Source: Pedobacter cryoconitis
GTDB lineage: Bacteria; Bacteroidota; Bacteroidia; Sphingobacteriales; Sphingobacteriaceae
Direction of reading: 5' to 3'
Assembly: GCF_001590605.1 (NCBI RefSeq)
Contig: NZ_CP014504.1
Span: forward strand, 1,922,001 to 1,986,000
Length of the DNA stretch: 64,000 nt
The position numbers were made by a program, and so were the translations under genes. Under the pieces are notes generated by a model, which did not search any database, was not told where the DNA came from, and saw only the letters and a program-made list of their open reading frames with translations. Positions 54,621 to 64,000 of this stretch are shown one piece after another (within the stretch, counting starts at the first letter, position 1; every line of letters starts with the position of its first letter).

Positions 54621-55943
<1,323 letters not shown>

Positions 55944-55971
55944 CTTTAAGCTTAAAAAAGAGAGAAATCAA

Positions 55972-57030
55972 ATGTCATCAACACACCTATATAATTACCC
56001 AAAGCAATTTAAACTGGAGAACGGAAAGAAATTGCGCGGGATAGAAATTAGCTATCAGACCTTTGGAAAGCTAAATGCCAGCAAAGACAATGTGATCTGG
56101 GCATGTCACGCACTAACTGCCAATGCAGATGTCCTGGATTGGTGGAAAGGACTCTTTGGAGAAAAGAACTTATTTAATCCAGAAGAGCATTTTATAATTT
56201 GTGCAACGGTTATTGGTTCACACTATGGGAGTACAAACCCACTAAGTATTAATCCAGTAACAGGAAATCCATACTACTTATCATTCCCTGAGTTTACCAT
56301 CAGGGACCTGGTTCATGGACATCAGCTCCTTGCCGAACATTTAGGCATTCAAAAGATCCGCGTATTGATCGGTGGATCATTAGGTGGACAGCAGGCTAGT
56401 GAATGGGCAATTATGGAAAGCAATAAAATAGAGAACCTGATTCTTGTAGCGACCAATGCGTATCATTCTCCCTGGGGAATCGCTTTCAACGAAAGTCAGC
56501 GCCTGGCCATCAGCACCGACCGTAGTTTTTACGCGCAACAACCTGATGGCGGTTTGAAAGGCCTGAAAGCAGCAAGAAGCATCGCACTGCTTTCTTACCG
56601 GACCTACGAAGCCTATAATGCGACACAACTAGAAAGTGTCAATGAAAAAACTGACGGCTTCCGTGCCTCTTCTTATCAGAATTACCAGGGAGAAAAACTT
56701 TGCAAAAGATACAATGCCTATAGCTATTGGTATTTAAGCAAAGCAATGGACAGCCACAATGTTGGCAGAGGAAGAAAAAGCGTTATTGATGCGCTGAAAA
56801 CTATCAAGTCCAACACCTTGGTGATCGGAATTGAAAATGACTTCCTTTTTCCCTTAGTGGAACAGGAGTTTTTAGCCAAACACATACCAGGAGCAGAATT
56901 TCACAGTATCAATTCAGCTTATGGCCATGATGGATTCTTAATTGAAACAGACATACTAACTAATATCATCGGCAATTTCCTCAAAGAAAGTGTCAATAAA
57001 AAAATTATTAAACTGCATAAAACAGCATAA
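55972..57030 (+). CDS. metX: Homoserine O-acetyltransferase
   Basis: 352 residues from the ATG at 55972; the upstream in-frame ATG (55876) lies inside metY and is rejected. The alpha/beta hydrolase triad is visible: nucleophile Ser in LIGGSLGGQQASEWA, Asp in GIENDFLFPL and His in YGHDGFLIET. WACHALTANADVLDWW and VIGSHYGSTNPLSINP are family signatures. It acetylates L-homoserine with acetyl-CoA, feeding MetY. The stop (57028-57030) abuts the next start codon directly. Confidence 0.95.
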   Translation: MSSTHLYNYPKQFKLENGKKLRGIEISYQTFGKLNASKDNVIWACHALTANADVLDWWKGLFGEKNLFNPEEHFIICATVIGSHYGSTNPLSINPVTGNPYYLSFPEFTIRDLVHGHQLLAEHLGIQKIRVLIGGSLGGQQASEWAIMESNKIENLILVATNAYHSPWGIAFNESQRLAISTDRSFYAQQPDGGLKGLKAARSIALLSYRTYEAYNATQLESVNEKTDGFRASSYQNYQGEKLCKRYNAYSYWYLSKAMDSHNVGRGRKSVIDALKTIKSNTLVIGIENDFLFPLVEQEFLAKHIPGAEFHSINSAYGHDGFLIETDILTNIIGNFLKESVNKKIIKLHKTA

Positions 57031-58272
57031 ATGAGCAAGAAACTTAAAATTGGAATATTCGGTTTTGGAGTTGTGGGACAGGGACTACATGACATCATCC
57101 GTGGCCAGGATTTAAACCTGGAAATTATTAAAATAGCCATCAAAAATCCGGATAAGAAACGTAGTCTGGATGCCGGACTATTCACTACTGATCATGATGA
57201 GATTTTAAATAATCCAGAGATTAACACAATTGTAGAACTAATAGATGACGCGGATGCAGCGTTTGCCATTGCAAAAAAAGCATTGACCAGTGGAAAACAC
57301 GTAGTCTCTGCCAACAAAAAAATGATTGCCAATCATTTAGCAGAATTGGTAGAATTGCAGGCTAAATACGGCGCTTCTTTACTTTATGAAGGTGCAGTAT
57401 GCGGTAGTATTCCTATTATCAGAAACCTGGAAGAATATTATGACAATGAATTGCTGCATGGAATAAGCGGGATCTTTAATGGTTCATCGAACTATATCCT
57501 GTCTAAAATATTCAATGAAAACATGCCTTATGACGTGGCTTTAAAACAAGCTCAGGAACTTGGTTTCGCAGAAACCGATCCAATTATGGATGTTGGCGGC
57601 TATGACCCTAAGTTTAAACTGGCCATTGCAACAGCTCATGCTTATGGCTTATTTATTGACCCGGATAAGATCCTGAACGTTGGTATCCAGAATTTATCCG
57701 AACAGGATATTCAATATGCAAGAGAAAAAAATTACAAGATTAAGTTAGTGCCAACAGCCCGAAAAATCAGTACAAAACAGGTCATTACTTATGTATTGCC
57801 TAAGTTTGTAAAAGCTGATGATTTCTTATTTAACGTAGAAAATGAATATAATGGAGTTACTGTTCAGGCAGCTTTTGCAGACAAACAGTTCTTTTTTGGA
57901 AAAGGTGCTGGTGGCCACCCCACAGGTGCAGCAGTTTTATCTGACATCGCAGCGTTGAGATATGGTTACAGATATGAGTACAAAAAATTTCATCAGCAAA
58001 ACGGACTCATCCATACAGACAATGTAAATATCGAAGTCTATTTAAGATATACACATGAATATACAGTTGAAAAGTTAAAGATCGAAAATATTGTAGAACG
58101 TTTTTCAAGGAATGATTTTAAGTATGTGATCGGTAGCGTAAGCTTGAAATCACTATTAGCAAATAAGGATTTACTCGTGCAGAAAGATGTTTTTATAGCA
58201 CATACCGGAAGATTCACTTATACAGATAAACAAATCGAAGTGATTGCCGGCGAAGAAGCACTTGTGCACTAA
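57031..58272 (+). CDS. hom: Homoserine dehydrogenase
   Basis: 413 residues, without a fused aspartokinase. NAD(P)-binding IGIFGFGVVGQGLHDII, VVSANKKMIANHLAEL with the catalytic Lys, GISGIFNGSSNYILSKI, and FAETDPIMDVGGYDPKFKLA with the substrate-binding Asp/Glu. A C-terminal ACT-like regulatory domain is not clear; the last ~90 residues are atypical. It reduces aspartate semialdehyde to homoserine. With metX and metY it carries homoserine to homocysteine in one SAM-controlled operon. Confidence 0.95.
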   Translation: MSKKLKIGIFGFGVVGQGLHDIIRGQDLNLEIIKIAIKNPDKKRSLDAGLFTTDHDEILNNPEINTIVELIDDADAAFAIAKKALTSGKHVVSANKKMIANHLAELVELQAKYGASLLYEGAVCGSIPIIRNLEEYYDNELLHGISGIFNGSSNYILSKIFNENMPYDVALKQAQELGFAETDPIMDVGGYDPKFKLAIATAHAYGLFIDPDKILNVGIQNLSEQDIQYAREKNYKIKLVPTARKISTKQVITYVLPKFVKADDFLFNVENEYNGVTVQAAFADKQFFFGKGAGGHPTGAAVLSDIAALRYGYRYEYKKFHQQNGLIHTDNVNIEVYLRYTHEYTVEKLKIENIVERFSRNDFKYVIGSVSLKSLLANKDLLVQKDVFIAHTGRFTYTDKQIEVIAGEEALVH

Positions 58273-58360
58273 AAGAGAAAGCTCTTATCTACCAAGAGAG
58301 AAAAGCTCTTATTTACGAAAAGAGAGAAAGCTCTTGTTCACTAAGGGAGAAAAAACTCTT
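58271..58360. repeat. Four tandem 24-25 bp units, each a short AAGAG/CTCTT hairpin
   Basis: GCTCTT (or ACTCTT in the last) recurs at 58281, 58305, 58330 and 58355. Each unit reads roughly AAGAGAGAAAGCTCTTATTT and can fold into a 5-bp hairpin. The array starts at the hom stop codon and precedes the terminator at 58389-58438. Confidence 0.75.
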
Positions 58361-58388
58361 ATTAAGATACACAGCAACCCACTAATTA

Positions 58389-58438
58389 ATAAACGAGAAA
58401 AGCCTTTCAGTTAATTCTGAAAGGCTTTTCTCGTTTAT
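58389..58438. terminator. Long perfect terminator after the met operon
   Basis: 22-bp perfect stem (core GAGAAAAGCCTTTCAG) with a 6-base loop TTAATT, then ATGTTTTTTT. It closes the metY-metX-hom transcript and may also serve the convergent RNase gene ending at 58453. Confidence 0.92.
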
Positions 58439-58452
58439 GTTTTTTTTACCAA

Positions 58453-58854
58453 TTAGAATGCGGTAAATGATGCATAATGATCTCCGGTATAATATCGGCT
58501 GCCATCGTTACCAAGAACGATACGTTCCGCTCCTCTGTTTTGTCCGTTCACTTTTGGATTGACGTCATATTCTTTATAAGCCACCCCTTGTGGCAACAAA
58601 CCTTCACGATTCTGGAATACTGTCCCTCCTACATAACCTTGAGGAGCTTTTCCATTTTTAGCTACATAATCAGCAACTGTATAAGCTTTTTGTGGAACTG
58701 TTACTGCTGCCTGTTCAGTCGTATGACCTGTAAGGCTAACTGTTGTGGCTTGCAGCGAATTTACTAAAGCTAAAGAAGGATTGCTGTCTTTCGTGAAAGA
58801 TGAAAACAGCAAACCAAAAGTTAGCAGCGCGAATAAAATTTTAAAGTTTTTCAT
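58453..58854 (-). CDS. Secreted barnase-like guanyl-specific ribonuclease
   Basis: 133 residues with a signal peptide (about 1-22). The C-terminal ~75 residues match the microbial RNase (barnase/RNase Sa) family: TVADYVAKNGKAP, GGTVFQNREGLLP, the catalytic Glu95 in YKEYDVN, Arg107 and Arg111 in NRGAERIV spaced as in barnase, and the acid His126 in YYTGDHYASFT. All catalytic residues are present, so it should be active on RNA outside the cytosol. No barstar-like gene is seen within reach, and the signal peptide makes a cytosolic inhibitor less needed, though one may be encoded elsewhere. Confidence 0.85.
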   Translation of the reverse strand: MKNFKILFALLTFGLLFSSFTKDSNPSLALVNSLQATTVSLTGHTTEQAAVTVPQKAYTVADYVAKNGKAPQGYVGGTVFQNREGLLPQGVAYKEYDVNPKVNGQNRGAERIVLGNDGSRYYTGDHYASFTAF

Positions 58855-59010
58855 AGATCTTTTTTTTAGTGATTATTTATTGATGAATAGATAAATTAAA
58901 GATCAGTGATTTAAGTTAAACTTTTATGCGTTCAGCAAAACTTAATGCATTGTTCATAGTAAGCAAACATAACAGACAGTAAATATCATCAGCTTCTTAA
59001 GCAAAGGGAC

Positions 59011-59322
59011 TTAGCCGTAATAACATAAATAAGCTACATCCTGATCACAGCTCACCTCAAATGAAGTACCCGCAGCAACATCAAATTCTTCTTGCGCACC
59101 GTAGACCTGGTAAGTATCCGTTAACTTCACTTTCATACTACCTGTGATCATGATCATCTTCTCTGGCGAAGAAGCCGAAAAAACATACGTTCCTTTCTTC
59201 ATCACGCCTAGCGTAGCTTTACCCTTCTCGGTTTCCAGCCCAAGGCTTTGAACTTTGCCTTCAAAATATACATTATGGGATACTGTTTCATTTACAACAG
59301 CAGCATTAGTCTGATTACTCAT
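59011..59322 (-). CDS. ppnP: Pyrimidine/purine nucleoside phosphorylase PpnP
   Basis: 103 residues from the ATG at 59322 (MSNQTNAAVV...). The cupin-like fold of the DUF1255/YaiE family is clear: SHNVYFEGKVQSLGLET, KATLGVMKKGTYVFSASSPE, KMIMITGSMKVKL and the final FEVSCDQDVAYLCYY. PpnP splits many nucleosides with phosphate into base and ribose 1-phosphate. It lies directly upstream of the secreted RNase gene on the same strand. Confidence 0.92.
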   Translation of the reverse strand: MSNQTNAAVVNETVSHNVYFEGKVQSLGLETEKGKATLGVMKKGTYVFSASSPEKMIMITGSMKVKLTDTYQVYGAQEEFDVAAGTSFEVSCDQDVAYLCYYG

Positions 59323-59411
59323 GGTTTTATGGGTTTTTAGGTTATTCAAATATATTGACTATACACCCATTTACGTAAATTGCGGGCAGATATTTTCGAA
59401 GATAACAGTAG

Positions 59412-60296
59412 ATGTTTATGAATATAATAGCAGACAATTTATACGGCAAATTCAGCATTTCTCCACTTATCAATGAATTAATTAACTCCAGGCCTTTTGA
59501 ACGCCTTCAAAGAATACATCAAGGTGGTGGAATCTTTTTGGTGAATCCAAAACTAACATTGACCAGACATGAACATTCTATCGGGGTCATGTTATTGATT
59601 AAACTACTGGGCGGAACTGAAATAGAACAAGCAGCAGGATTACTTCATGACATTTCACATACGGCATTTTCTCACGTCATTGACTACGTATTTGAACATG
59701 CCGGAGAAGATTACCATGAAGAAATTTACCATAGAATTTTAAACAACTCTGAGATCCCGGAAATACTGAGCAAACATGGATACACACTTTCACAGCTAAC
59801 AGCTCAAGACTTTAATATTCTGGAGCAACCCCTTCCTAACCTTTGTGCAGACCGGGTTGATTATGCTTTGAGAGACCTGTTTTATGCCGGGTTTATTAAC
59901 AAAAAAGAAGTTAAAGACTTTATTTCAGCAATCTCCATTCATGAAGGAAGAATCATGCTGACTTCCATAGCAGCAGCAAAATGGTTTAAAAGTAAATTTG
60001 AGATTTTGAACAAGGACTATTTTGCAAAAAAAGAACACCTTTATGCCAATGAGAAACTGACAGCAATAATTAAACAGCTACTCTCTGAAAAGGCAATCAC
60101 AACAGCCGACTTTGAAAAAGATGACACCCAGCTCCTGAAACTAATTGAAAATACGGTTGCCGGAAAGCAGCGTATTGAAGAAATTAAAAAACTACAGGAT
60201 TTTGAAGCATACACACCCGGCTTCAACTTAAAAGACCGGGTAGTAGATCCGGAACTTTATATCGGCGGAAAATACGCCAGGCTCAGTGCGGTCTGA
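59412..60296 (+). CDS. HD-domain phosphohydrolase
   Basis: 294 residues. Start at 59412 or at the ATG two codons in (59418). The metal ligands are visible: His in LTRHEHSIGVM (about 53-63), HD pair in GLLHDISHTAFSHV (about 76-89), and a distal Asp in LPNLCADRVDYALRD (about 145-159). The layout resembles dNTPase/SAMHD1-like HD proteins (YdhJ-type), but no nucleotide specificity can be read. It converges on the E2 gene with a terminator between. Confidence 0.85.
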   Translation: MFMNIIADNLYGKFSISPLINELINSRPFERLQRIHQGGGIFLVNPKLTLTRHEHSIGVMLLIKLLGGTEIEQAAGLLHDISHTAFSHVIDYVFEHAGEDYHEEIYHRILNNSEIPEILSKHGYTLSQLTAQDFNILEQPLPNLCADRVDYALRDLFYAGFINKKEVKDFISAISIHEGRIMLTSIAAAKWFKSKFEILNKDYFAKKEHLYANEKLTAIIKQLLSEKAITTADFEKDDTQLLKLIENTVAGKQRIEEIKKLQDFEAYTPGFNLKDRVVDPELYIGGKYARLSAV

Positions 60297-60317
60297 GACC
60301 AAATGTAATTCAAAACA

Positions 60318-60349
60318 AAAGGGGTATCCAGTTCACCAGATACCCCTTT
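60318..60349. terminator. Two-way terminator
   Basis: Perfect 11-bp stem AAAGGGGTATC / GATACCCCTTT with a 10-base loop, between the convergent HD-protein and E2 genes. Confidence 0.85.
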
Positions 60350-60375
60350 GCTATAATTATATCCCTGCTCAGGGA

Positions 60376-61758
60376 TTAAATTTCTCTGTTGATATCCCAG
60401 TTCTCCAGGTAATCTGCTACCCTGCGTACAAAAGTACCACCAAGCGCACCATTGACTACTCTGTGATCATAAGACAGCGAAAGGAACATAATATGGCGGA
60501 TTGCAATTACATCACCGTATTCAGTCTCTAAAACAGCTGGTTTCTTTTTAATAGCCCCTACTGCAAGAATAGCTACCTGTGGCTGATTGATAATAGGTGT
60601 TCCCATTACGTTTCCGAATGAACCTACGTTAGTCAAAGTAAAAGTCCCCCCTTGCGTCTCATCAGGTTTCAGTTTAGAACCCCTTGCGCGGTTTGCCAGA
60701 TCATTTACAGACTTAGTTAATCCAACAAGATTCAGCTGATCTGCATTTTTAATCACAGGAACGATTAAATTACCACTAGGTAAAGCAGCAGCCATACCAA
60801 TATTTATATCTTTTTTCTTGATAATCTTAGTTCCATTCACAGAAACATTGATCATTGGAAAATCTTTAATTGCTTTAGTTACCGCTTCAATAAAGATTGG
60901 CGTAAAGGTGATCTTTTCGTTCTCCCTCTTTTCGAAGTTTTTCTTCACTTTATCTCTCCAAAGCACCATGTTCGTCACATCAGCCTCCACGAATGAAGTT
61001 ACGTGCGCAGAAGTCTGCTTACTCATCACCATGTGGTCAGCAATGATTTTACCCATGCGGTCCATTTCAATGATCTCATCAGCACCACTTAAACTCACTA
61101 CCGGCTGCGCACTAGCAGACTTTGCAGCCGCAACAGGCGCCGGTGCAGCAATAGTATTAACTGGCACATCTTTAACAGCAGCAACAGGCTGGCTTTGTTC
61201 AGCGCGGTTGGCTAATACAGCTCCGGTACTTTTACGGCCATTCTGAATATAATTTAACAGATCATCCTTAGTTAAACGGCCATCAGCACCACTACCAGCA
61301 ATATCATCAAGTTCAGTTACACTAATCTGCTCCTGAGCAGCGATGCTCTTTACCAAAGGAGAATAAAAGCGATCCGAATCACTGCTATGCTGTGCAGAAT
61401 TTACAGTTGAATCATTCAATTGTTCTGTTCCCGGAATATTTACCGCTGGCTCAGCTGCAGGAGCCTGTTCAGCCACTACTGGCTGCTCTTCCTTTTCAGC
61501 AGTTTTACTTTCAGCAGCATCCGTCTCGATTATTGCAATTACAGCACCAACCTGAACAACATCATCTTCTTTATATAATTGTTGGACCAATTTTCCAGCC
61601 ACTGGTGACGGAACTTCTGAGTCCACTTTATCCGTTGCGATTTCTAACAGGGTATCATCCAAACTGATCATATCACCAGGTTGTTTTAACCACTTGATGA
61701 CGGTTGCTTCTGCAACACTTTCTCCCATTTTAGGTAATAATAATTCGTATTGTGCCAT
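60376..61758 (-). CDS. Dihydrolipoamide acyltransferase (E2) of a 2-oxoacid dehydrogenase
   Basis: 460 residues. Lipoyl domain with the lipoylated Lys in EIATDKVDSEVPSPV (about 41-55); Ala/Pro-rich linker; E3/E1-binding domain YSPLVKSIAAQEQISVTELD (about 132-151); second Ala-rich linker; catalytic domain (about 230-460). The active-site motif near the C-terminus reads YDHRVVNGALGG, where the usual HRxxDG has Asn in place of Asp. By sequence it fits the branched-chain or pyruvate type. No E1 or E3 gene is adjacent. Confidence 0.93.
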   Translation of the reverse strand: MAQYELLLPKMGESVAEATVIKWLKQPGDMISLDDTLLEIATDKVDSEVPSPVAGKLVQQLYKEDDVVQVGAVIAIIETDAAESKTAEKEEQPVVAEQAPAAEPAVNIPGTEQLNDSTVNSAQHSSDSDRFYSPLVKSIAAQEQISVTELDDIAGSGADGRLTKDDLLNYIQNGRKSTGAVLANRAEQSQPVAAVKDVPVNTIAAPAPVAAAKSASAQPVVSLSGADEIIEMDRMGKIIADHMVMSKQTSAHVTSFVEADVTNMVLWRDKVKKNFEKRENEKITFTPIFIEAVTKAIKDFPMINVSVNGTKIIKKKDINIGMAAALPSGNLIVPVIKNADQLNLVGLTKSVNDLANRARGSKLKPDETQGGTFTLTNVGSFGNVMGTPIINQPQVAILAVGAIKKKPAVLETEYGDVIAIRHIMFLSLSYDHRVVNGALGGTFVRRVADYLENWDINREI

Positions 61759-61816
61759 TTAGTTTACAGTAAATTTGGTATTTCCTATCGGATGCAAAAG
61801 TAAGGCTTTTTTGCAG

Positions 61817-63064
61817 TTAATTGTTATCTTCTTTCAGCAGATTCAAAATCATTGTTAATGCAGCTATAGCCGAACGCTCAATATTCTGTGCTCTTTTACT
61901 TCCAAAAGTAAATAACTTAGCCACTACCCCATTCCTGTTTGCCACTGCTATCCAGACAGTTCCGACTGGTTTATCGACAGTTCCACCATCAGGTCCGGCG
62001 ATGCCGCTTACCGCAACACTATAGTCCGTATTAAAATGAGTAATTGCACCAGAAGCCATTTCTTTTACAGTTTGCTCACTAACCGCACCATATTTTTCCA
62101 GCGTTTCCGCTTTTACACCCAAAACAGACTGCTTCAATTCATAAGAATAAACTACTGCACCACCAGCATAAACAGAAGAACAACCCGGATGCTGCGTAAT
62201 TAATTGCGCAATAAAACCACCCGTACAGCTCTCCGCAGTAGAAAGCGTTAATCCCTTTTTATCCATGAGATCAAGAATTGCTTTCTCAATAGCAATATCA
62301 TCCTCAGCAACAATATAAGGCTTGATTTTTTCAATAATCCGCTGCGCATACACCTCTACTTCTTCCTTCAATTGAGCCTCATTAGTACCAGAAGTACTTA
62401 ATCTCAATCTTACCTGCCCAAGTTTTGGTAAATAAGCAAGTTTAATCGAAACAGGTAAACTATCTTCTATCTCCTCAATCTGCTGTGCCAGGAAAGACTC
62501 CCCTAAATTTGCCGTCAAAATTGTTTTGTGGTAAATGAAAGGCAATTCAAAAGCCTGCTTAAGTTTTGGCAAGATTTCTTCATCCATCAAATACATCATT
62601 TCAAAAGGTACACCCGGCATAGAAACAAAGATGGTCCCATCCCGCTCAAACCACATGCAAGGAGCAGTTCCATTTTTATTCGGGATCACCGTACAACCAT
62701 CAGGGACATCAGCCTGCCTGATATTTGATTCAATCATCGGACGGTTAAAACGCCTGAAAATCTCTTCAACCTGTGCCAGTACCCCAGCATCACGGCGCAT
62801 ACCCATATTAAAGTATTTTGCCAATGTATATTTGGTAATATCGTCCTTAGTCGGGCCTAATCCACCGGTAATTAAAATGATCTTTGCTCTTTGCTCTGCC
62901 TGGCCCAGCGCCGCTATAATATGATCAGCATCATCAGAAACCGAGGTTATTTGTTTTACTTTAATGCCCGCAGCATTCAGTTGTTTGGCCATCCATGCAG
63001 AATTTGTATCCACAATCTGGCCGATTAAAATTTCATCGCCAATCGTAATAATCTCAGCTAACAT
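61817..63064 (-). CDS. cinA: CinA family nicotinamide-nucleotide amidase
   Basis: 415 residues, two domains. N-terminal MoCF-like domain (about 1-170) with ITIGDEILIGQIVDTNSAWM and ITGGLGPTKDDITK; C-terminal PncC amidase domain (about 255-410) with the catalytic Ser in LSTAESCTGGFIAQ and AVSGIAGPDGGT. It deamidates NMN in NAD recycling; the N-terminal domain can hydrolyse ADP-ribose in some species. Lies 9 bases after the lptD stop, same strand. Confidence 0.94.
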   Translation of the reverse strand: MLAEIITIGDEILIGQIVDTNSAWMAKQLNAAGIKVKQITSVSDDADHIIAALGQAEQRAKIILITGGLGPTKDDITKYTLAKYFNMGMRRDAGVLAQVEEIFRRFNRPMIESNIRQADVPDGCTVIPNKNGTAPCMWFERDGTIFVSMPGVPFEMMYLMDEEILPKLKQAFELPFIYHKTILTANLGESFLAQQIEEIEDSLPVSIKLAYLPKLGQVRLRLSTSGTNEAQLKEEVEVYAQRIIEKIKPYIVAEDDIAIEKAILDLMDKKGLTLSTAESCTGGFIAQLITQHPGCSSVYAGGAVVYSYELKQSVLGVKAETLEKYGAVSEQTVKEMASGAITHFNTDYSVAVSGIAGPDGGTVDKPVGTVWIAVANRNGVVAKLFTFGSKRAQNIERSAIAALTMILNLLKEDNN

Positions 63065-63073
63065 AAAAATTCG

Positions 63074-64000
63074 TTAAAAACGTGTATAATAAGCTTGTTG
63101 CTTGCTCAGCTTTAAATCTTGTAAGATTGAAGCTTTTACCTTAATTGTCAAATTATAACTTCTGTAGGGACCAATAGGAATCCAGTTGATACTCATATCC
63201 CAGCAGTGTAAATCTCTGTATATCGCAAAAGACGTAGGTGACAAACCCGCACTTTTAAAATCATATCCAGAGGTAAACTGTACTTTCCACTTAGGGGTAA
63301 CGTTAAAATCCCCGTTAAAGTTTAGTGTATTCGTTGCTGTCGGCAATAAACCAGTTGCTTGTCTGGAATAGTCAAAACGATAAGAGAAAGTAAAATTCCA
63401 TGGAATTTTAAAATCGACAAAGGCATTAGGATCCTTGCTCACTTCTGCCAACTGTGCAGCCTGCTCCGGCGTCATCCCATTCTGCTGCACCTTTTTAGTC
63501 GTCTTATCCAGACTTTCATTACGTTTGCGGAAAGCCTCCGCATTTAAACTATAGCCAAATGAAACGCTAAACCTTGTTAACCTTGGAAGCGTATACCTGT
63601 CAACCAGTTTTTTAGTTTGATATACCCCATTAATCGTTGAATCCGCCACCGCATAAGGGTTAAACGATCCATCATAAGTGATTCCGAATTTATCTGTAAA
63701 CTGTGAACGTCCACTAAAACTCAGCTCAGAAAGCTTAAAAGCTGGTGCAAGGAAGTTATAAGACCCATTAAACCCTAAACCCTGGATAATAGGGACCTTT
63801 CTCATTCCCGTACCCGTAGTATCTTTTTTTGACAATACCTTAGCCTCTAAAGTATTATCCAGTCCAAAGCTAATACTCGCATTTCTGCCTTCCCCTGGCC
63901 CACCATATAAGGTCCCCTCATGAATAGAATACCGTTTATTTCTACCATAAAAAGCATCATAAACCGGCGTACCATCCTGGTAAAGTAAAGTCTTGTAATT
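63074..64000 (-). CDS. lptD: Bacteroidota LptD-like LPS assembly protein, N-terminus beyond the window
   Basis: The frame is open to the window edge, giving 308 visible C-terminal residues; the in-frame TTG at 63835 is internal. It is an outer-membrane beta-barrel with alternating aromatic strands (GLGFNGSYNFLAPAFKLSEL, FKIPWNFTFSYRFDYS), and the end has FAIYRDLHCWDMSINWIPIG followed by a final strand ending in Phe (YTRF), as in Bacteroidota LptD/OstA proteins. It would insert lipopolysaccharide into the outer leaflet. The name rests on memory of this C-terminal pattern. Confidence 0.82.
   Translation of the reverse strand, partial: NYKTLLYQDGTPVYDAFYGRNKRYSIHEGTLYGGPGEGRNASISFGLDNTLEAKVLSKKDTTGTGMRKVPIIQGLGFNGSYNFLAPAFKLSELSFSGRSQFTDKFGITYDGSFNPYAVADSTINGVYQTKKLVDRYTLPRLTRFSVSFGYSLNAEAFRKRNESLDKTTKKVQQNGMTPEQAAQLAEVSKDPNAFVDFKIPWNFTFSYRFDYSRQATGLLPTATNTLNFNGDFNVTPKWKVQFTSGYDFKSAGLSPTSFAIYRDLHCWDMSINWIPIGPYRSYNLTIKVKASILQDLKLSKQQAYYTRF

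Noticed and set aside
58271..58360. Possible CRISPR-like array after hom
   Set aside because: Units are 24-25 bases without unique spacers and no cas genes are near; it is a plain tandem hairpin repeat.

Overview
The window looks like a chromosomal segment from a Bacteroidota bacterium of the Sphingobacteriaceae, most likely Pedobacter or a close relative. The signs are an AT-rich sequence, promoter boxes of the TAnnTTTG type, few Shine-Dalgarno sites, and typical family content (GLPGLI protein, 7TM-DISM histidine kinase, CarboxypepD_reg-like domains, SAM-I riboswitch before metY, futalosine menaquinone genes, Bacteroidota LptD). No rRNA, tRNA, CRISPR array, insertion sequence or prophage was seen. 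Genus and species are inference only.

Region 1-16 kb (sugar catabolism and regulators): a cut KDG kinase and KDPG aldolase (uronate breakdown); a leftward run of serine hydrolase, aldehyde dehydrogenase and GH20 hexosaminidase, each of the last two closed by a hairpin terminator; small secreted proteins; a decayed outer-membrane receptor gene at 9416-9741; a sigma/anti-sigma pair; an AT-rich 866-base gap; an orphan ECF sigma factor; a Crp-like regulator beside a flavodoxin-fold oxidoreductase whose promoter carries a perfect palindrome; an orphan ExbD; and an AraC regulator beside an aldo/keto reductase, separated by tandem 22-bp repeats that look like the AraC operator.

Region 16-34.6 kb: DUF885 protein, Vat-type acetyltransferase, NudK-like Nudix hydrolase, HAD phosphatase, methyltransferase, free-methionine-sulfoxide reductase, 7TM-DISM histidine kinase, a class Ib ribonucleotide reductase operon (nrdH-like, nrdI, nrdE, nrdF), GLPGLI protein, CCG-domain Fe-S protein, DUF2807 lipoprotein, RecQ and an HI0933-type flavoprotein. 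Three copies of a dispersed intergenic element lie at 22063-22103, 29891-29976 and 34637-34725.

Region 34.7-49.6 kb (housekeeping): purK-purE, YqgE, pdxH, 3-hydroxyacyl-CoA dehydrogenase, ruvB, a GNAT-nitrilase fusion, queG, M1 peptidase, DnaQ-like exonuclease, NlpC/P60 lipoprotein with a 40-residue membrane protein, and mutS.

Region 49.6-64 kb: mqnE, histidine phosphatase and mqnA as one unit; a lipoprotein; a trans-sulfuration PLP enzyme; then the best regulatory locus of the window: canonical promoter, SAM-I riboswitch, a 32-codon leader ORF ending Cys-Met-Cys-Cys-Cys, and metY-metX-hom, followed by a four-unit hairpin array and a long terminator. After that come a secreted barnase-like RNase, a nucleoside phosphorylase, an HD-domain protein, a 2-oxoacid dehydrogenase E2 with an Asp-to-Asn change in its HRxxDG motif, cinA and the end of lptD.

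No wholly new gene system is evident. The most unusual signals are non-coding: the double-layer riboswitch/leader-peptide control, the three-copy intergenic element, several tandem 22-25 bp repeats, and long perfect hairpins.
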